DNA of 52,160 nt from an uncultured Bacteroidales bacterium (lineage in GTDB: Bacteria > Bacteroidota > Bacteroidia > Bacteroidales > Muribaculaceae), in contig CAMGBT010000010.1 of the NCBI GenBank assembly GCA_946011725.1, positions 1 to 52,160 on the forward strand. Reading direction: 5' to 3'. This document shows positions 17,184-25,489 of this stretch, one piece after another. The notes beneath the pieces were generated by a model that saw only the letters and a program-made list of their open reading frames with translations, had not been told where the DNA came from and made no database searches. The stretch's first letter is position 1, and each line of letters begins with the position of its first letter. The position numbers and the translations under genes were made by a program.

Positions 17184-18707
17184 ATGTCAGATTATACACT
17201 TTCGCCCTGCACAATTGTCCGTAGCCCCAAGCGCGCTTACACCATCCGTCGCGTTCTTGGGCAGGGTGGTTTCGGCATCACATATTTGGTTGACACCCCA
17301 CTAAAGATGGGCAACATCACCTTCAAAGGTAAGTTCGCACTTAAAGAACTGTTTGTCAGCGTCTACTGCCACCGTGGTGACAACTCTTGCGAGGTGGGCT
17401 ATGACAAATCCAAGGCGCAGGAACTGGCGCGATTCAAGAAGTCATTCGTGAGCGAAGCTGAGCGCCTGCAGCGCCTCGGCCTCAGCCACAAGCATATCGT
17501 CAACGTGGACGAAGTGTTCGAAGCCAACGGCACTGCCTACTATGTGATGGAGTACCTCGAAGGCGATACTTTAGAAAAATTCGTAGCCAAACACGGCGGC
17601 CGGCTCACTTTTGCGCAGGCATCCGAGCTGTTGCGGCCCATCTGCGACGCCGTGGCCATGCTGCATGCCAACAACGTGGCCCACTACGACATCAAGCCGC
17701 AAAACATTATCATCCAGCAAGATGAGGACGGCATTCGGCCCGTGCTTATCGACTTCGGCCTCGCCAAGCACTACGACGACCAAGGCAATGCCACCTCCAC
17801 CGGCATCGCCGGCTACTCCCACGGCTACGCGCCCATCGAACAGTTGGCCGGCCTGCAGTCCTTCTCCCCGGCCACTGACGTCTACGCCCTCGCCGGAACC
17901 TTCGTCTACTGCCTCACCGGTCACGCTCCCGCCAAGGCTCTCGAACTCAACCGCGACGCCCTGCGCAACGAGTTGCAAAGCCTTGGTCTCGACGTCATCC
18001 GCACCGGCGCTCTGCTCAAAGCCATGGCCCTCCTCGCCACCGACCGCACACCCAACGCCGCCGCCTTCCGCGACGTAATCTTTGCCGTAACTACCGAGGT
18101 ATCACCTTCCTTCAACACGCCCGAGCCGAAAGTGACCGTCTTGGATGATGAAGAGGAAACCCTTCAAGCCATGGAGGAATACTACGCCTACATGGAGCAA
18201 GCCGCCAAGTCTGAGCCCTATCGCACCCAGCCGCGCAACCTCGACCTGCAAGCCACCCTTAATGGCCACCCATACTACTTCACCGTCGACGAATGGCAAG
18301 CCCTCCCCGCCACCGAGCAAACCCGCTTCGAAAAGCAGGGCTTAGTAATCGACCTCAACGGCCAGCGCTTCCTAACAAAGCTGAATAAGGAGCGCCACGG
18401 CACCGGATACGAGTGGCCTTATCCCGAGTGGTTTACTTTGGATGAGGCAAAACAGTGGGTAAGCCGCATGGGCAGTGGCTGGCGTCTCCCGACCAAAGAC
18501 GAAGGCAAAGCAATGGCTAATCAATATGAAGCTGTTTGCGCTGCTATCAAAGCCTTCGGCGGAGATGATGACCCCGAAATCTTTTATTATTGGACAAGTA
18601 CTGAATCTGACGCCTCCGAGGCGTGGTGTTTCGTTCTCGCCAGTGGCGGCGTCAACGTCAGCTACAAGAGGGGCAGCATCTGCGTGCGTGCCGTGCGCGC
18701 GATATAA
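17184..18707 (+). CDS. Ser/Thr protein kinase with C-terminal DUF1566/Lcl-type domain (kinase 1)
   Basis: 507 residues. Kinase domain about 19-300: glycine loop GQGGFG (26-31), ATP lysine 54 in FALKE, catalytic HYDIKPQN (Asp169, Asn174; the usual HRD Arg is Tyr), DFG at 190-192, and GYAPIEQ in place of APE. A linker without a transmembrane segment follows, then a YRTQPRNLDLQ module shared with the second kinase (35086). The C-terminal 100 residues are a DUF1566/Lcl-like, C-type-lectin-like domain: FTLDEAKQW, GSGWRLPTKDEG, YYWTSTE and a final VRAVRAI. The last 38 codons differ from kinase 2 in the manner of a DGR variable region (see 18591-18704). With no transmembrane segment or signal, this copy is predicted to be cytoplasmic. 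The start at 17184 gives the same N-terminus (MS-[DN]-[YF]-TLS) as kinase 2. Confidence 0.9.
   Translation: MSDYTLSPCTIVRSPKRAYTIRRVLGQGGFGITYLVDTPLKMGNITFKGKFALKELFVSVYCHRGDNSCEVGYDKSKAQELARFKKSFVSEAERLQRLGLSHKHIVNVDEVFEANGTAYYVMEYLEGDTLEKFVAKHGGRLTFAQASELLRPICDAVAMLHANNVAHYDIKPQNIIIQQDEDGIRPVLIDFGLAKHYDDQGNATSTGIAGYSHGYAPIEQLAGLQSFSPATDVYALAGTFVYCLTGHAPAKALELNRDALRNELQSLGLDVIRTGALLKAMALLATDRTPNAAAFRDVIFAVTTEVSPSFNTPEPKVTVLDDEEETLQAMEEYYAYMEQAAKSEPYRTQPRNLDLQATLNGHPYYFTVDEWQALPATEQTRFEKQGLVIDLNGQRFLTKLNKERHGTGYEWPYPEWFTLDEAKQWVSRMGSGWRLPTKDEGKAMANQYEAVCAAIKAFGGDDDPEIFYYWTSTESDASEAWCFVLASGGVNVSYKRGSICVRAVRAI
18591..18704 (+). other. candidate DGR variable region of kinase 1
   Basis: The last 38 codons, WTSTE to VRAVRAI. 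Codons 13-31 carry most of the differences from kinase 2, and 17 of these 19 end in C or T. Invariant anchor residues between the two copies are W1, TSTE, D7, W12, F14, L16, V21 and the closing VR-VRAI. The pattern fits A-to-N mutagenesis of AAC/AAT template codons. No template copy is found in the window. Confidence 0.5.
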
Positions 18708-18729
18708 ACCCTTTTCGACTTTGACACTT

Positions 18730-18772
18730 GATGGCTTTCTGTCGCCGCACCCGTGCGGCGCCGAAAGCCATC
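18730..18772. repeat. two-part hairpin just downstream of kinase 1
   Basis: Outer arms GATGGCTTTC (18730-18739) and GAAAGCCATC (18763-18772) enclose inner arms CGCCGCA (18743-18749) and TGCGGCG (18754-18760) around the tetraloop CCCG. It starts 22 bases past the kinase stop and has no T run. It may be a terminator. A short stem with a 4-nt loop just after a variable region is also a known feature of DGR targets. Confidence 0.65.
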
Positions 18773-18856
18773 ACCTCGCCCTCCCCCTCCGCGCTAAAAC
18801 AAACAACGTAACCCACGGTCAGCCGGCTGCTGACACCCAGCAAACGGTTCAACGAG

Positions 18857-19282
18857 GGTTTATGTTATACCGATTTTGTTGACGCCGTGGCGTCATACCG
18901 GCTATCTTATAACAAATATTCAATTTATTGATACATAGCTATTTATAAATTGCCGCGGAGCGGCTTTGATGCGCCGGAGGTGCTATATTTTCGTTAGCCC
19001 CCGGGTGCTACCGCGGAGCGGTTGCTCCCGGGGGGCGTTTAGGATTCCGTTCCCCGGAGGGAATCTATGCACACACCTTGACCCAGAACCACCCACCTTC
19101 CGCCGAGATCCCCTCCGGGGAACGGTTGATGGGACATGCCTACCGTGGGTAGGAAGCGCTGCGCGCTACCAACCCACGGCTTACGAAAATATAGCGCCTC
19201 CGGCGCATTAGATGCCCTCCGGGCAAATATGCCGCACCCTTGCAGCAGGTTAACCAAGGTTTATGTTATACCGATTTTGTTG
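18857..19282. repeat. pair of 25-nt direct repeats
   Basis: Identical 25-mers at 18857-18881 and 19258-19282, starting GGTTTATGTTATACCG and ending TTTTGTTG. Weaker similarity extends about 15 nt upstream of each (CAGCAAACGGTTCAACGA versus CAGCAGGTTAACCAA). They bracket about 376 nt of GC-rich palindromes, as though flanking a repeated or inserted unit. Confidence 0.7.
19049..19123. repeat. 17-nt inverted repeat pair
   Basis: 19049-19065 (GTTCCCCGGAGGGAATC) is complementary to 19107-19123 with one mismatch. The enclosed 41 nt has no gene. It belongs to the repeat mosaic of this region. Confidence 0.55.
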
Positions 19283-19356
19283 GCAGCGTGGCCATTTGGA
19301 TTCCTTGCACGCTGTGGTGATGCTTCTTATCTTCTGCGGCTCTGCGGTAGAGGCAT

Positions 19357-19385
19357 AAAAAAAGCGGCCGGGGGCCGCTTTTTTT
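19357..19385. terminator. terminator of the methylmalonyl-CoA mutase operon
   Basis: A perfect 13-bp stem (7 A, then GCGGCC, mirrored by GGCCGC then 7 T) around a GGG loop. It is 16 bases past the mutB stop on the minus strand, with a built-in T run in both directions. Confidence 0.9.
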
Positions 19386-19401
19386 ATGGGGTTGGGTAGG
19401 G

Positions 19402-21543
19402 TTATTCTGCTGCGTTGAGAAGCTCGATCATCTTGATGGCGGACACGGGGATGCGGGTGCCGGGGCCGAAGATGGCGGCCACGCCTGCTTTGTACAGGAA
19501 GTCGTAGTCTTGTGCGGGGATTACGCCGCCGGCAACTACCATGATGTCGGGACGGCCGAGTTTCTCCAATTCGGCAATTACTTGGGGCACGAGGGTCTTG
19601 TGGCCTGCTGCCAAGGAGCTTACGCCGAGGATGTGCACGTCGTTTTCAACGGCTTGGCGGGCTGCTTCTTCGGGGGTTTGGAACAGGGGACCCATGTCGA
19701 CGTCGAAGCCGCAGTCGGCATAACCGGTGGCAACGACTTTGGCGCCGCGGTCGTGACCGTCTTGGCCCATTTTGGCAATCATGATGCGAGGTTGACGACC
19801 TTCGCGTTTGGCGAATTCTTCGCACATTTGTTGAGCGCGAACGAATTCGGGATCGGATTTGGTTTCTGCTGAGTACACGCCTGAAATTGTTCTGATTACT
19901 GCTTTGTAACGGCCGACAACTTCTTCGCATGCGTCGGAGATTTCGCCTAAGGAAGCGCGGAGGCCGGCTGCTTTGACGGCGAGGTCGAGCAGGTTGCCTT
20001 GTTTGGTGCGAACGCATTCGGTGATGGCTGCGAGGGCTTCCTTCACCTTGGCTTCGTCGCGGTGAGCGCGCAGATCGTTGAGGCGTTCGATTTGCTCGGT
20101 GCGCACTTGAGTGTTGTCGATTTCGAGGATGTCGATGGGATCTTCGTGATCCAAACGATACTTGTTGATACCAACGATGGTTTGGCGACCGGAGTCGATG
20201 CGGGCTTGAGTGCGGGCAGCGGCTTCTTCGATGCGCATTTTGGGCAGACCGGTTTCGATAGCTTTGGCCATGCCGCCGAGCTTTTCGATTTCTTGGATGT
20301 GTTCCCAAGCGCGGTGAGCGATTTCGTTGGTGAGGGCTTCTACATAGTAAGAACCGGCCCAGGGGTCAACTTGCTTGGTGACCATGGTCTCTTCTTGGAT
20401 GTAGATTTGGGTGTTACGGGCGATACGTGCGGAGAAGTCGGTGGGCAGGGCGATGGCTTCGTCCAGAGCGTTGGTGTGGAGCGACTGGGTGTGGCCCAGA
20501 GCGGCTCCCATGGCTTCGATGCAGGTACGGCCAACGTTGTTGAACGGGTCTTGCTCGGTGAGCGACCAACCGGAGGTTTGCGAGTGGGTACGCAGAGCCA
20601 ACGATTTGGGGTTCTTGGGGTTGAATTGTTTTACAATCTTGGCCCAGAGCATACGGGCGGCGCGCATTTTGGCCACTTCCATGAAGAAGTTCATGCCGAT
20701 AGCCCAGAAGAACGACAAGCGGGGCGCGAATGCGTCAATGTCCATACCGGCGTTCACACCGGCGCGGAGGTATTCGAGACCGTCGGCCAGGGTGTAAGCG
20801 AGTTCGATGTCGCAGGTGGCGCCGGCTTCTTGCATGTGATAGCCCGAGATGGAGATGGAGTTGAACTTGGGCATGTTCTGCGAGGTGTACTCGAATATGT
20901 CGGCGATAATTCGCATGGAGAATTCAGGCGGGTAGATGTAGGTGTTGCGCACCATGAATTCTTTGAGGATGTCGTTTTGGATGGTACCGGCCATTTCTTC
21001 GAGTTTGGCACCTTGTTCCAAGCCGGCGTTGATGTAGAAGGCGAGTACGGGGAGCACGGCGCCGTTCATGGTCATCGACACGGACATTTTGTTTAAGGGG
21101 ATACCGTCGAAGAGGACCTTCATGTCTTCGAGGGAGCAGATTGACACACCTGCTTTACCTACGTCGCCCACTACGCGGGGGTGGTCGGCGTCATAGCCGC
21201 GGTGAGTGGCAAGGTCGAATGCCACGGAGAGGCCTTTTTGACCGGCGGCAAGGTTGCGGCGGTAGAAGGCGTTGGATTCGGCGGCGGTGGAGAAGCCGGC
21301 GTATTGACGGATGGTCCAGGGGCGCAGGGGGTACATGGCGCTGTACGGACCACGCAGGAAGGGAGGAATACCGGATACGTAGTTGAGGTGTTCGAGGCCT
21401 TCGAGGTCGTGTTTGGTGTAGATGGGTTTTACAGGAATCAGTTCGGGGGTGAGCCAGTCTTGCTCGGGGTTGGCAGCCACGGCACAGTGCTGAGCGCCGA
21501 ATGAATCTTTGGTGATGTCGATATGTGAAAAATCGGGTCTCAT
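19402..21543 (-). CDS. mutB: methylmalonyl-CoA mutase, large (catalytic) subunit
   Basis: Adenosylcobalamin-dependent conversion between succinyl-CoA and (R)-methylmalonyl-CoA, the entry to propionate formation. 713 residues. The N-terminal TIM barrel includes [24 protein letters not shown] (about residue 85) and [13 protein letters not shown] (about residue 345). The C-terminal cobalamin-binding domain (about 580-713) has DGHDRG (the DxHxxG motif with the lower-ligand His), SSLAAGH and [25 protein letters not shown]. It follows mutA by 21 nt and shares its promoter. No epimerase, meaB or decarboxylase genes are adjacent. Confidence 0.96.
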   Translation of the reverse strand: MRPDFSHIDITKDSFGAQHCAVAANPEQDWLTPELIPVKPIYTKHDLEGLEHLNYVSGIPPFLRGPYSAMYPLRPWTIRQYAGFSTAAESNAFYRRNLAAGQKGLSVAFDLATHRGYDADHPRVVGDVGKAGVSICSLEDMKVLFDGIPLNKMSVSMTMNGAVLPVLAFYINAGLEQGAKLEEMAGTIQNDILKEFMVRNTYIYPPEFSMRIIADIFEYTSQNMPKFNSISISGYHMQEAGATCDIELAYTLADGLEYLRAGVNAGMDIDAFAPRLSFFWAIGMNFFMEVAKMRAARMLWAKIVKQFNPKNPKSLALRTHSQTSGWSLTEQDPFNNVGRTCIEAMGAALGHTQSLHTNALDEAIALPTDFSARIARNTQIYIQEETMVTKQVDPWAGSYYVEALTNEIAHRAWEHIQEIEKLGGMAKAIETGLPKMRIEEAAARTQARIDSGRQTIVGINKYRLDHEDPIDILEIDNTQVRTEQIERLNDLRAHRDEAKVKEALAAITECVRTKQGNLLDLAVKAAGLRASLGEISDACEEVVGRYKAVIRTISGVYSAETKSDPEFVRAQQMCEEFAKREGRQPRIMIAKMGQDGHDRGAKVVATGYADCGFDVDMGPLFQTPEEAARQAVENDVHILGVSSLAAGHKTLVPQVIAELEKLGRPDIMVVAGGVIPAQDYDFLYKAGVAAIFGPGTRIPVSAIKMIELLNAAE

Positions 21544-21564
21544 AACTATTTGTTTACCGGGTTA

Positions 21565-23412
21565 TTATTTAAGAAGACGGGCATTGAAGTCGCGAAGGGT
21601 TTCGAGCACGTTGCAGCGCACGTGAACGAAGTCGTTGATACCCACGGCGCGGAGGTCGTCGGAGCAGGCGGGAGCGCCGGCCACTACGAATTGAGCGCGA
21701 CCGTTGAGGTACTTGAATGCTTCGGGAGCGAGGGTGGCGTATTCGTCGTCGGAGGAGCAGAGCACGATCACGTCGGCTTGCTTTTCGAGGGCGGCGTCGA
21801 TGCCTTGTTCCACGGTTTCGAAGCCGAGGTTGTCGATGATTTCATAACCGGCGCAGCCGAAGAAGTTGGTGGAGAACTGAGCGCGAGCCAGACGCATGGC
21901 CAAGTTGCCGATGGTGAGCATGAACACTTTGGGGCGTTTGGCGGCAGCTTCGGTGGCGAGGCGGAGTTCTTCGAAGTCGCTGGCAGCACGTTTGCCGCAG
22001 AGGGCGCGTTCGGAGTCGACGGTGCAACCGCAGTGGCAAGCGCATTGTTGTGCTTGAACCTTTTGTGCGGCGAGTTCGTTGATGTTGGGGTATTGGTTGG
22101 TGCCGAGGAGGATTTCTTTGCGGCGAGCCACGTCGGTGTGGTGCTTTTTGCAGCTTTCGTTCACGGCGTCTTGCACTTTGTGAGCGTCTACAGCGGCGAA
22201 GAAGCCACCATTAGCTTCCACGTCGAGGAAGAGTTTCCACGCTTCTTTGGCGATGGCCACGGTGAGGGTTTCTACATAGTAGGAACCGCCGGCGGGGTCA
22301 ACTACTTTGTCCAAGTGGCTTTCTTCCTTGAGGAGGAATTGTTGGTTGCGGGCGATGCGTTCGGAAAATGCGTCGGGGCGTTGGAAAGCTACGTCGAAGG
22401 GGGTGGTGGTGATGGAGTCAACACCGGCCAGGGCAGCCGACATGGTTTCGGTTTGGCTACGGAGCAGGTTGACGTGAGCGTCAAACAGGGTTTGGTTGAA
22501 GCGCGAAGTGGAAGCGTGCACGTGCATCTTGGCGCTGCAGGGGCATTCGGGTTTGTATTGAGCCACGATTTGAGCCCAGAGCATGCGAGCGGCGCGGAAT
22601 TTGGCGATTTCCATGAAGTAGTTAGAGGAAATGCCCATGTTGAATTTGATGCGGCGAGCCACTTGGTCCACGGTGAGGCCGGCGTCGGTGAGTTGTGACA
22701 GCCAGTCGGCACCCCAAGCGAGAGCGTAGCCCAGTTCTTGGTAGATGTAAGCACCGCTGTCGGCTAACAATACGGAGTCAACGGCGAAGAGCTTAAGGCC
22801 TTTGACGTCGGCGGCAGCTTCAACGAGTGCTTTGGATGTTTCAACCACGGCTTTGAGGTCGCAGTCTTTGCCTTTGCGGAATACGCCGCGCAGGGGATCG
22901 TAGTCGATAGCGCCGCGGAAGGTGTCGGCAGCGCCGGCGGCTTTCACCACTTCCACCAGGGCCTTGGTCAGGTTGAGGGCTTTGCAGCGGCAGGTGTGGA
23001 AGTTGATTTCCACCTTGGTGAGGTCGATGTCTTTCAGCAGGACGTTGAGCACTTCCACCGAGGGTTCTTCCACATGGAAGCCGAGGGAAGTCACGCCTTT
23101 GGTGAGGACGTCGCGGGCGGTGGCGTTGGCTGCGGCGGGGTCGGTGTCAAGGATTTCCTGACGGGTGAGCCAGTCGTTGTCGGTGCGAGTGCCGCGCACG
23201 AAGGGGAATTCGCCGGGGAGCGAGTCGGTAGTTTTTAAATCTGCGATGTCTTCGGCGCGGTAGATAGGCTGCACGTTGAAGCCTTCGTTGGTGCGCCAAA
23301 CGAGTTTCTTTTCGAAGTCGGCGCCTTTGAGATCGGCTTCGACTTTGGCGCGCCATTCTTCATAGCTTACGCCCGGAAACTGTTCGAACAATTTTTCAGG
23401 TTTTTCTGCCAT
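21565..23412 (-). CDS. mutA: methylmalonyl-CoA mutase, small (non-catalytic) subunit
   Basis: 615 residues, partner of the MutB chain in the heterodimeric bacterial enzyme. It begins EKLFEQFPGVSYEEWRAKVEADLKGADF, typical of small subunits, and has barrel sequence NMGISSNYFMEIAKFRAARMLW (about residue 265) and VVDPAGGSYYVETLT (about residue 365). The C-terminal B12-like domain lacks the DxHxxG cobalamin ligand present in MutB, as expected for the non-catalytic chain. A cluster CACHCGC near residue 460 is noticeable; small subunits sometimes carry such loops and I assign no role. It is first in the operon, with its promoter at 23496-23527. Confidence 0.94.
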   Translation of the reverse strand: MAEKPEKLFEQFPGVSYEEWRAKVEADLKGADFEKKLVWRTNEGFNVQPIYRAEDIADLKTTDSLPGEFPFVRGTRTDNDWLTRQEILDTDPAAANATARDVLTKGVTSLGFHVEEPSVEVLNVLLKDIDLTKVEINFHTCRCKALNLTKALVEVVKAAGAADTFRGAIDYDPLRGVFRKGKDCDLKAVVETSKALVEAAADVKGLKLFAVDSVLLADSGAYIYQELGYALAWGADWLSQLTDAGLTVDQVARRIKFNMGISSNYFMEIAKFRAARMLWAQIVAQYKPECPCSAKMHVHASTSRFNQTLFDAHVNLLRSQTETMSAALAGVDSITTTPFDVAFQRPDAFSERIARNQQFLLKEESHLDKVVDPAGGSYYVETLTVAIAKEAWKLFLDVEANGGFFAAVDAHKVQDAVNESCKKHHTDVARRKEILLGTNQYPNINELAAQKVQAQQCACHCGCTVDSERALCGKRAASDFEELRLATEAAAKRPKVFMLTIGNLAMRLARAQFSTNFFGCAGYEIIDNLGFETVEQGIDAALEKQADVIVLCSSDDEYATLAPEAFKYLNGRAQFVVAGAPACSDDLRAVGINDFVHVRCNVLETLRDFNARLLK

Positions 23413-23495
23413 AACTTTTGAATAGTTATCTATGATTTAGGGATAAATAATTCACTAAATGATATAAGGTAAAGCACAGGGTGCCTATTTGGGGG

Positions 23496-23527
23496 CAAAG
23501 TTAGTAAATTTTTATAATTAAAGCAAA
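23496..23527 (-). promoter_or_regulatory. promoter of mutA-mutB
   Basis: On the minus strand TAACTTTG (23496-23503) is preceded by TTTG (23524-23527) with 20 nt between, a textbook Bacteroidota -33/-7 pair. The leader to the ATG at 23412 is about 75 nt. Confidence 0.7.
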
Positions 23528-23620
23528 AAAGAAACGAAAAATGCGCCGAAAAAAGGTAAAAAAAGCGTTTAGGGGTGCTCAATTGGTGGAATTTTGGTTA
23601 AAAACGGTAGGAAAAGCGTA

Positions 23621-23649
23621 GGCGCACCGGCTTGTGGAGTCGGTGCGCC
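23621..23649 (-). terminator. hairpin after the DUF4252 gene
   Basis: GGCGCACCG (23621-23629) pairs with CGGTGCGCC (23641-23649); the stem extends to 11 bp with one G-T pair. It lies about 37 bases past the DUF4252 stop on the minus strand. Confidence 0.6.
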
Positions 23650-23685
23650 GCTTAACGGGAGAGAGGGGAATGGGTGGTAGGCCGG

Positions 23686-24195
23686 TTATTCGTCGCTGTC
23701 ATCGTCATCATCGGTGATGGCCTCGCCGGTGAGGGCGGTGTTGGAAATTTTGCCATCGATGAACACGAGACTGAAATCAGATTGGTCGTAGTTGAGCACT
23801 ACCATCTTAGTGAATGTTACGTAGGTGGAGTCGGTGGGTTGCACGTAGATTGTGGCGCGTTCGTTGTCGCATCGTTGATCCACCACCACTTCCATATTCA
23901 GCCGGTTGATGATTTCTGATGACATTGAAACCAAGCGGGTTACGGTGGCGGTTGAACCGTCTTCATTCGTAATTACTTCGATTGATTTAATGTTGCGGAT
24001 GTCCAAGTCCACTTGATCAGAGACGTTCGATAGGATATTATCACCGGCTAACATCATCACTGAGCGGCCAATATAGACGCTCTCGACTCCGGGCAGCTCG
24101 GCCAATTGACTGAAGTAGCGAGTCTGCGCGCAGGAGGTTAATGATGTAAATGCTATACAAGCGATTAAAACTATACGAAGAATTGAATGTTTCAT
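23686..24195 (-). CDS. DUF4252 lipoprotein
   Basis: 169 residues. The N-terminal signal ends in a lipobox SLTSC (Cys near residue 22), so it is a predicted lipoprotein. The body (YFSQLAELPGVESVYIGRSVM at the start of the mature chain) matches the DUF4252 pattern; these proteins are commonly encoded behind ECF sigma genes in Bacteroidota. A very acidic C-terminal tail (DDDDDSDE) is present. It is third in the sigma/membrane protein/DUF4252 operon, and its ATG overlaps the preceding stop (ATGA). A role in sensing or executing an envelope response is inference from position. Confidence 0.82.
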   Translation of the reverse strand: MKHSILRIVLIACIAFTSLTSCAQTRYFSQLAELPGVESVYIGRSVMMLAGDNILSNVSDQVDLDIRNIKSIEVITNEDGSTATVTRLVSMSSEIINRLNMEVVVDQRCDNERATIYVQPTDSTYVTFTKMVVLNYDQSDFSLVFIDGKISNTALTGEAITDDDDDSDE

Positions 24196-24872
24196 TGTCG
24201 TAAGGAGTTAAGCGAGTTGTTAATGGAATTGAGGGCGGGGTCGATAGCTGCGGGCGCTTGGGAGGCTTGAGCGATGGTTTGGCGAGCGCGGATGAGGGTG
24301 GAGGCAAGAATTTGGGCGGCCTCTTCGGGGTCGGTGACCTCGCGAGTGTGCGAGGGTTGAGCAGCCGCTACTTGCTGTGCCGGTTGCCGTTGAACAGCGT
24401 CAACAGGCTGCGGCGTGGCTGTGGGTGCGGTTGCGGTGTTGGCCGGCTGCGCCTGCGGTAGTTCAGCCGGTTGCTGCCGAACTGTCTCCACGGTGTCAAC
24501 CTTGGCCACGAGCTGTTGGACGGGTTGTGCGGTGCCGTTCGAATTGAGGAGCCACATCGCGGCGACGGCGATGACAGCCACGGCGGCAGCGGCCGCGTGC
24601 CAAAGGCGTATTCCGTGCCATATGGCGCGGCGCGGCGAGCCGCAGGTGGCTGCGAGGATGCGTTGCTCCATGTCGGCCGGCTCTTCGATGGCGGCGGCAT
24701 CGGCCATGGCGAGGATGATGGCGCGGTCGGCCTCAAACTCGGGGTCGAGTTGCGGGTGAGTGCGGAAGTAGTCTGTCAAAGCCTCAATAACCTCGGGTGC
24801 GGCCGTGGCGGCATAGAATTGCTCCAAAGCCTCGCGAAGTTGGGCCGATGATGTAATGGTGAGCTTGTTCAT
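24192..24872 (-). CDS. putative anti-sigma factor (single-pass membrane protein)
   Basis: 226 residues. A cytoplasmic N-terminal part of about 95 residues is followed by one transmembrane helix (IWHGIRLWHAAAAAVAVIAVAAMWLL, about residues 84-109). A long low-complexity exported part rich in Gln, Pro, Ala and Thr follows, ending SINNSLNSLRQ. I see no named domain. Its place directly after an ECF sigma gene with a 4-nt ATGA overlap, and its one-helix topology, are the standard signs of an anti-sigma factor. The identification rests on context rather than sequence. Confidence 0.65.
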   Translation of the reverse strand: MNKLTITSSAQLREALEQFYAATAAPEVIEALTDYFRTHPQLDPEFEADRAIILAMADAAAIEEPADMEQRILAATCGSPRRAIWHGIRLWHAAAAAVAVIAVAAMWLLNSNGTAQPVQQLVAKVDTVETVRQQPAELPQAQPANTATAPTATPQPVDAVQRQPAQQVAAAQPSHTREVTDPEEAAQILASTLIRARQTIAQASQAPAAIDPALNSINNSLNSLRQ

Positions 24873-25354
24873 TGCTTGAGATTTTGATAGAGTTGTTTGA
24901 TTTTCTGACGCGAGCGGCTGAGAATTTGTCGCACATTGTCGTTAGATAAGCCGGTGGCGGAAGCTATCTCGGCGGTAGAGAGATTTTGGTAAATGCTCAT
25001 TCGGGTGACTTGGCGATATTTAGCGGGCAATTCTTCCACAATTTGAGCGATTACTTCGAGGTCGGAAGGGGAACGCGGTTCGTCGGCAGGAGGATCGGAG
25101 ACGGCGGTGAGGTCCACAGCGGGATGAGCCGAACGGCGGCGTTGCACATCGAGCGCTTGGTTACGGAGGGTGGCGAACGCGTAGGCTTGGACGTTGGTGA
25201 GGTCATCGAGCGCATCGGCATTCTGCCAGAGCTTCACCATGGTGTCTTGCACCGCGTCGGCGGCATCGTCGGCATTGCCGAGGATTGCCACCGCCGCCCG
25301 AAACATGCTCGGGTGCATCACCACGATTCGTTGCTGAAACTCCGTTGCGTTCAT
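24869..25354 (-). CDS. ECF-type RNA polymerase sigma factor
   Basis: 161 residues. Region 2 is AAVAILGNADDAADAVQDTMVKLWQNAD (about residues 19-46), with the DAxDxxQxTxxKLW pattern of ECF factors. Region 4 is ELPAKYRQVTRMSIYQNLSTAEIASATGLSNDNVRQILSRSRQKIK (about residues 110-155), a helix-turn-helix ending in the usual R-x-R-x-K stretch. It is first in a three-gene operon with a membrane protein and a DUF4252 lipoprotein. Probably held by the next gene's product until an envelope signal arrives (inference). Confidence 0.92.
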   Translation of the reverse strand: MNATEFQQRIVVMHPSMFRAAVAILGNADDAADAVQDTMVKLWQNADALDDLTNVQAYAFATLRNQALDVQRRRSAHPAVDLTAVSDPPADEPRSPSDLEVIAQIVEELPAKYRQVTRMSIYQNLSTAEIASATGLSNDNVRQILSRSRQKIKQLYQNLKQ

Positions 25355-25374
25355 GTCAGTTCATCCTTCATTCA

Positions 25375-25382
25375 CAAATATA
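25375..25382 (-). promoter_or_regulatory. -7-like element upstream of the sigma operon
   Basis: TATATTTG on the minus strand, 20 bases upstream of the ATG at 25354. A TTTG lies at 25397-25400, but the spacing (14 nt) is short. Confidence 0.45.
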
Positions 25383-25489
25383 ACGAACCAACCAGCCAAA
25401 TGTGACACCCCGTCCCCAATTTTTTTGAGAAAAATTGCGAGCAAGAGCTCGAAGTAAGTGCAAAAAGGCTCCGCTACGGATCTATGGGT

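Larger units (their letters stand above)
18708..19401. other. 694-nt gene-free region rich in repeats
   Basis: Between kinase 1 and the mutase operon. Contents: the hairpin at 18730-18772, two 25-nt direct repeats (18857 and 19258), two CCGCGGAGCGG elements (18953-18963, 19011-19021), a 17-bp inverted pair (19049-19065/19107-19123), an 8-bp-arm palindrome (19143-19179) and the mutase terminator. Short open frames over it consist of the translated repeats and are not called. Similar GC-rich mosaic sequence recurs at the end of the window. Confidence 0.65.

Noticed and set aside
18966..19399. Several 70-90 codon frames on both strands downstream of kinase 1
   Set aside because: They translate the GC-rich repeats and palindromes; composition and repeated segments point to non-coding repeat sequence.
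18708..19401. Possible DGR template repeat or reverse transcriptase next to kinase 1
   Set aside because: No segment resembles the last 114 nt of either kinase with A substitutions, and no frame contains reverse-transcriptase motifs. The same holds for 34554-35085 and 36757-37207.
22000..22060. Cys-rich cluster in MutA as a metal-binding insertion
   Set aside because: CACHCGC is suggestive, but it lies in a linker of variable composition and no full metal site can be argued from sequence alone.
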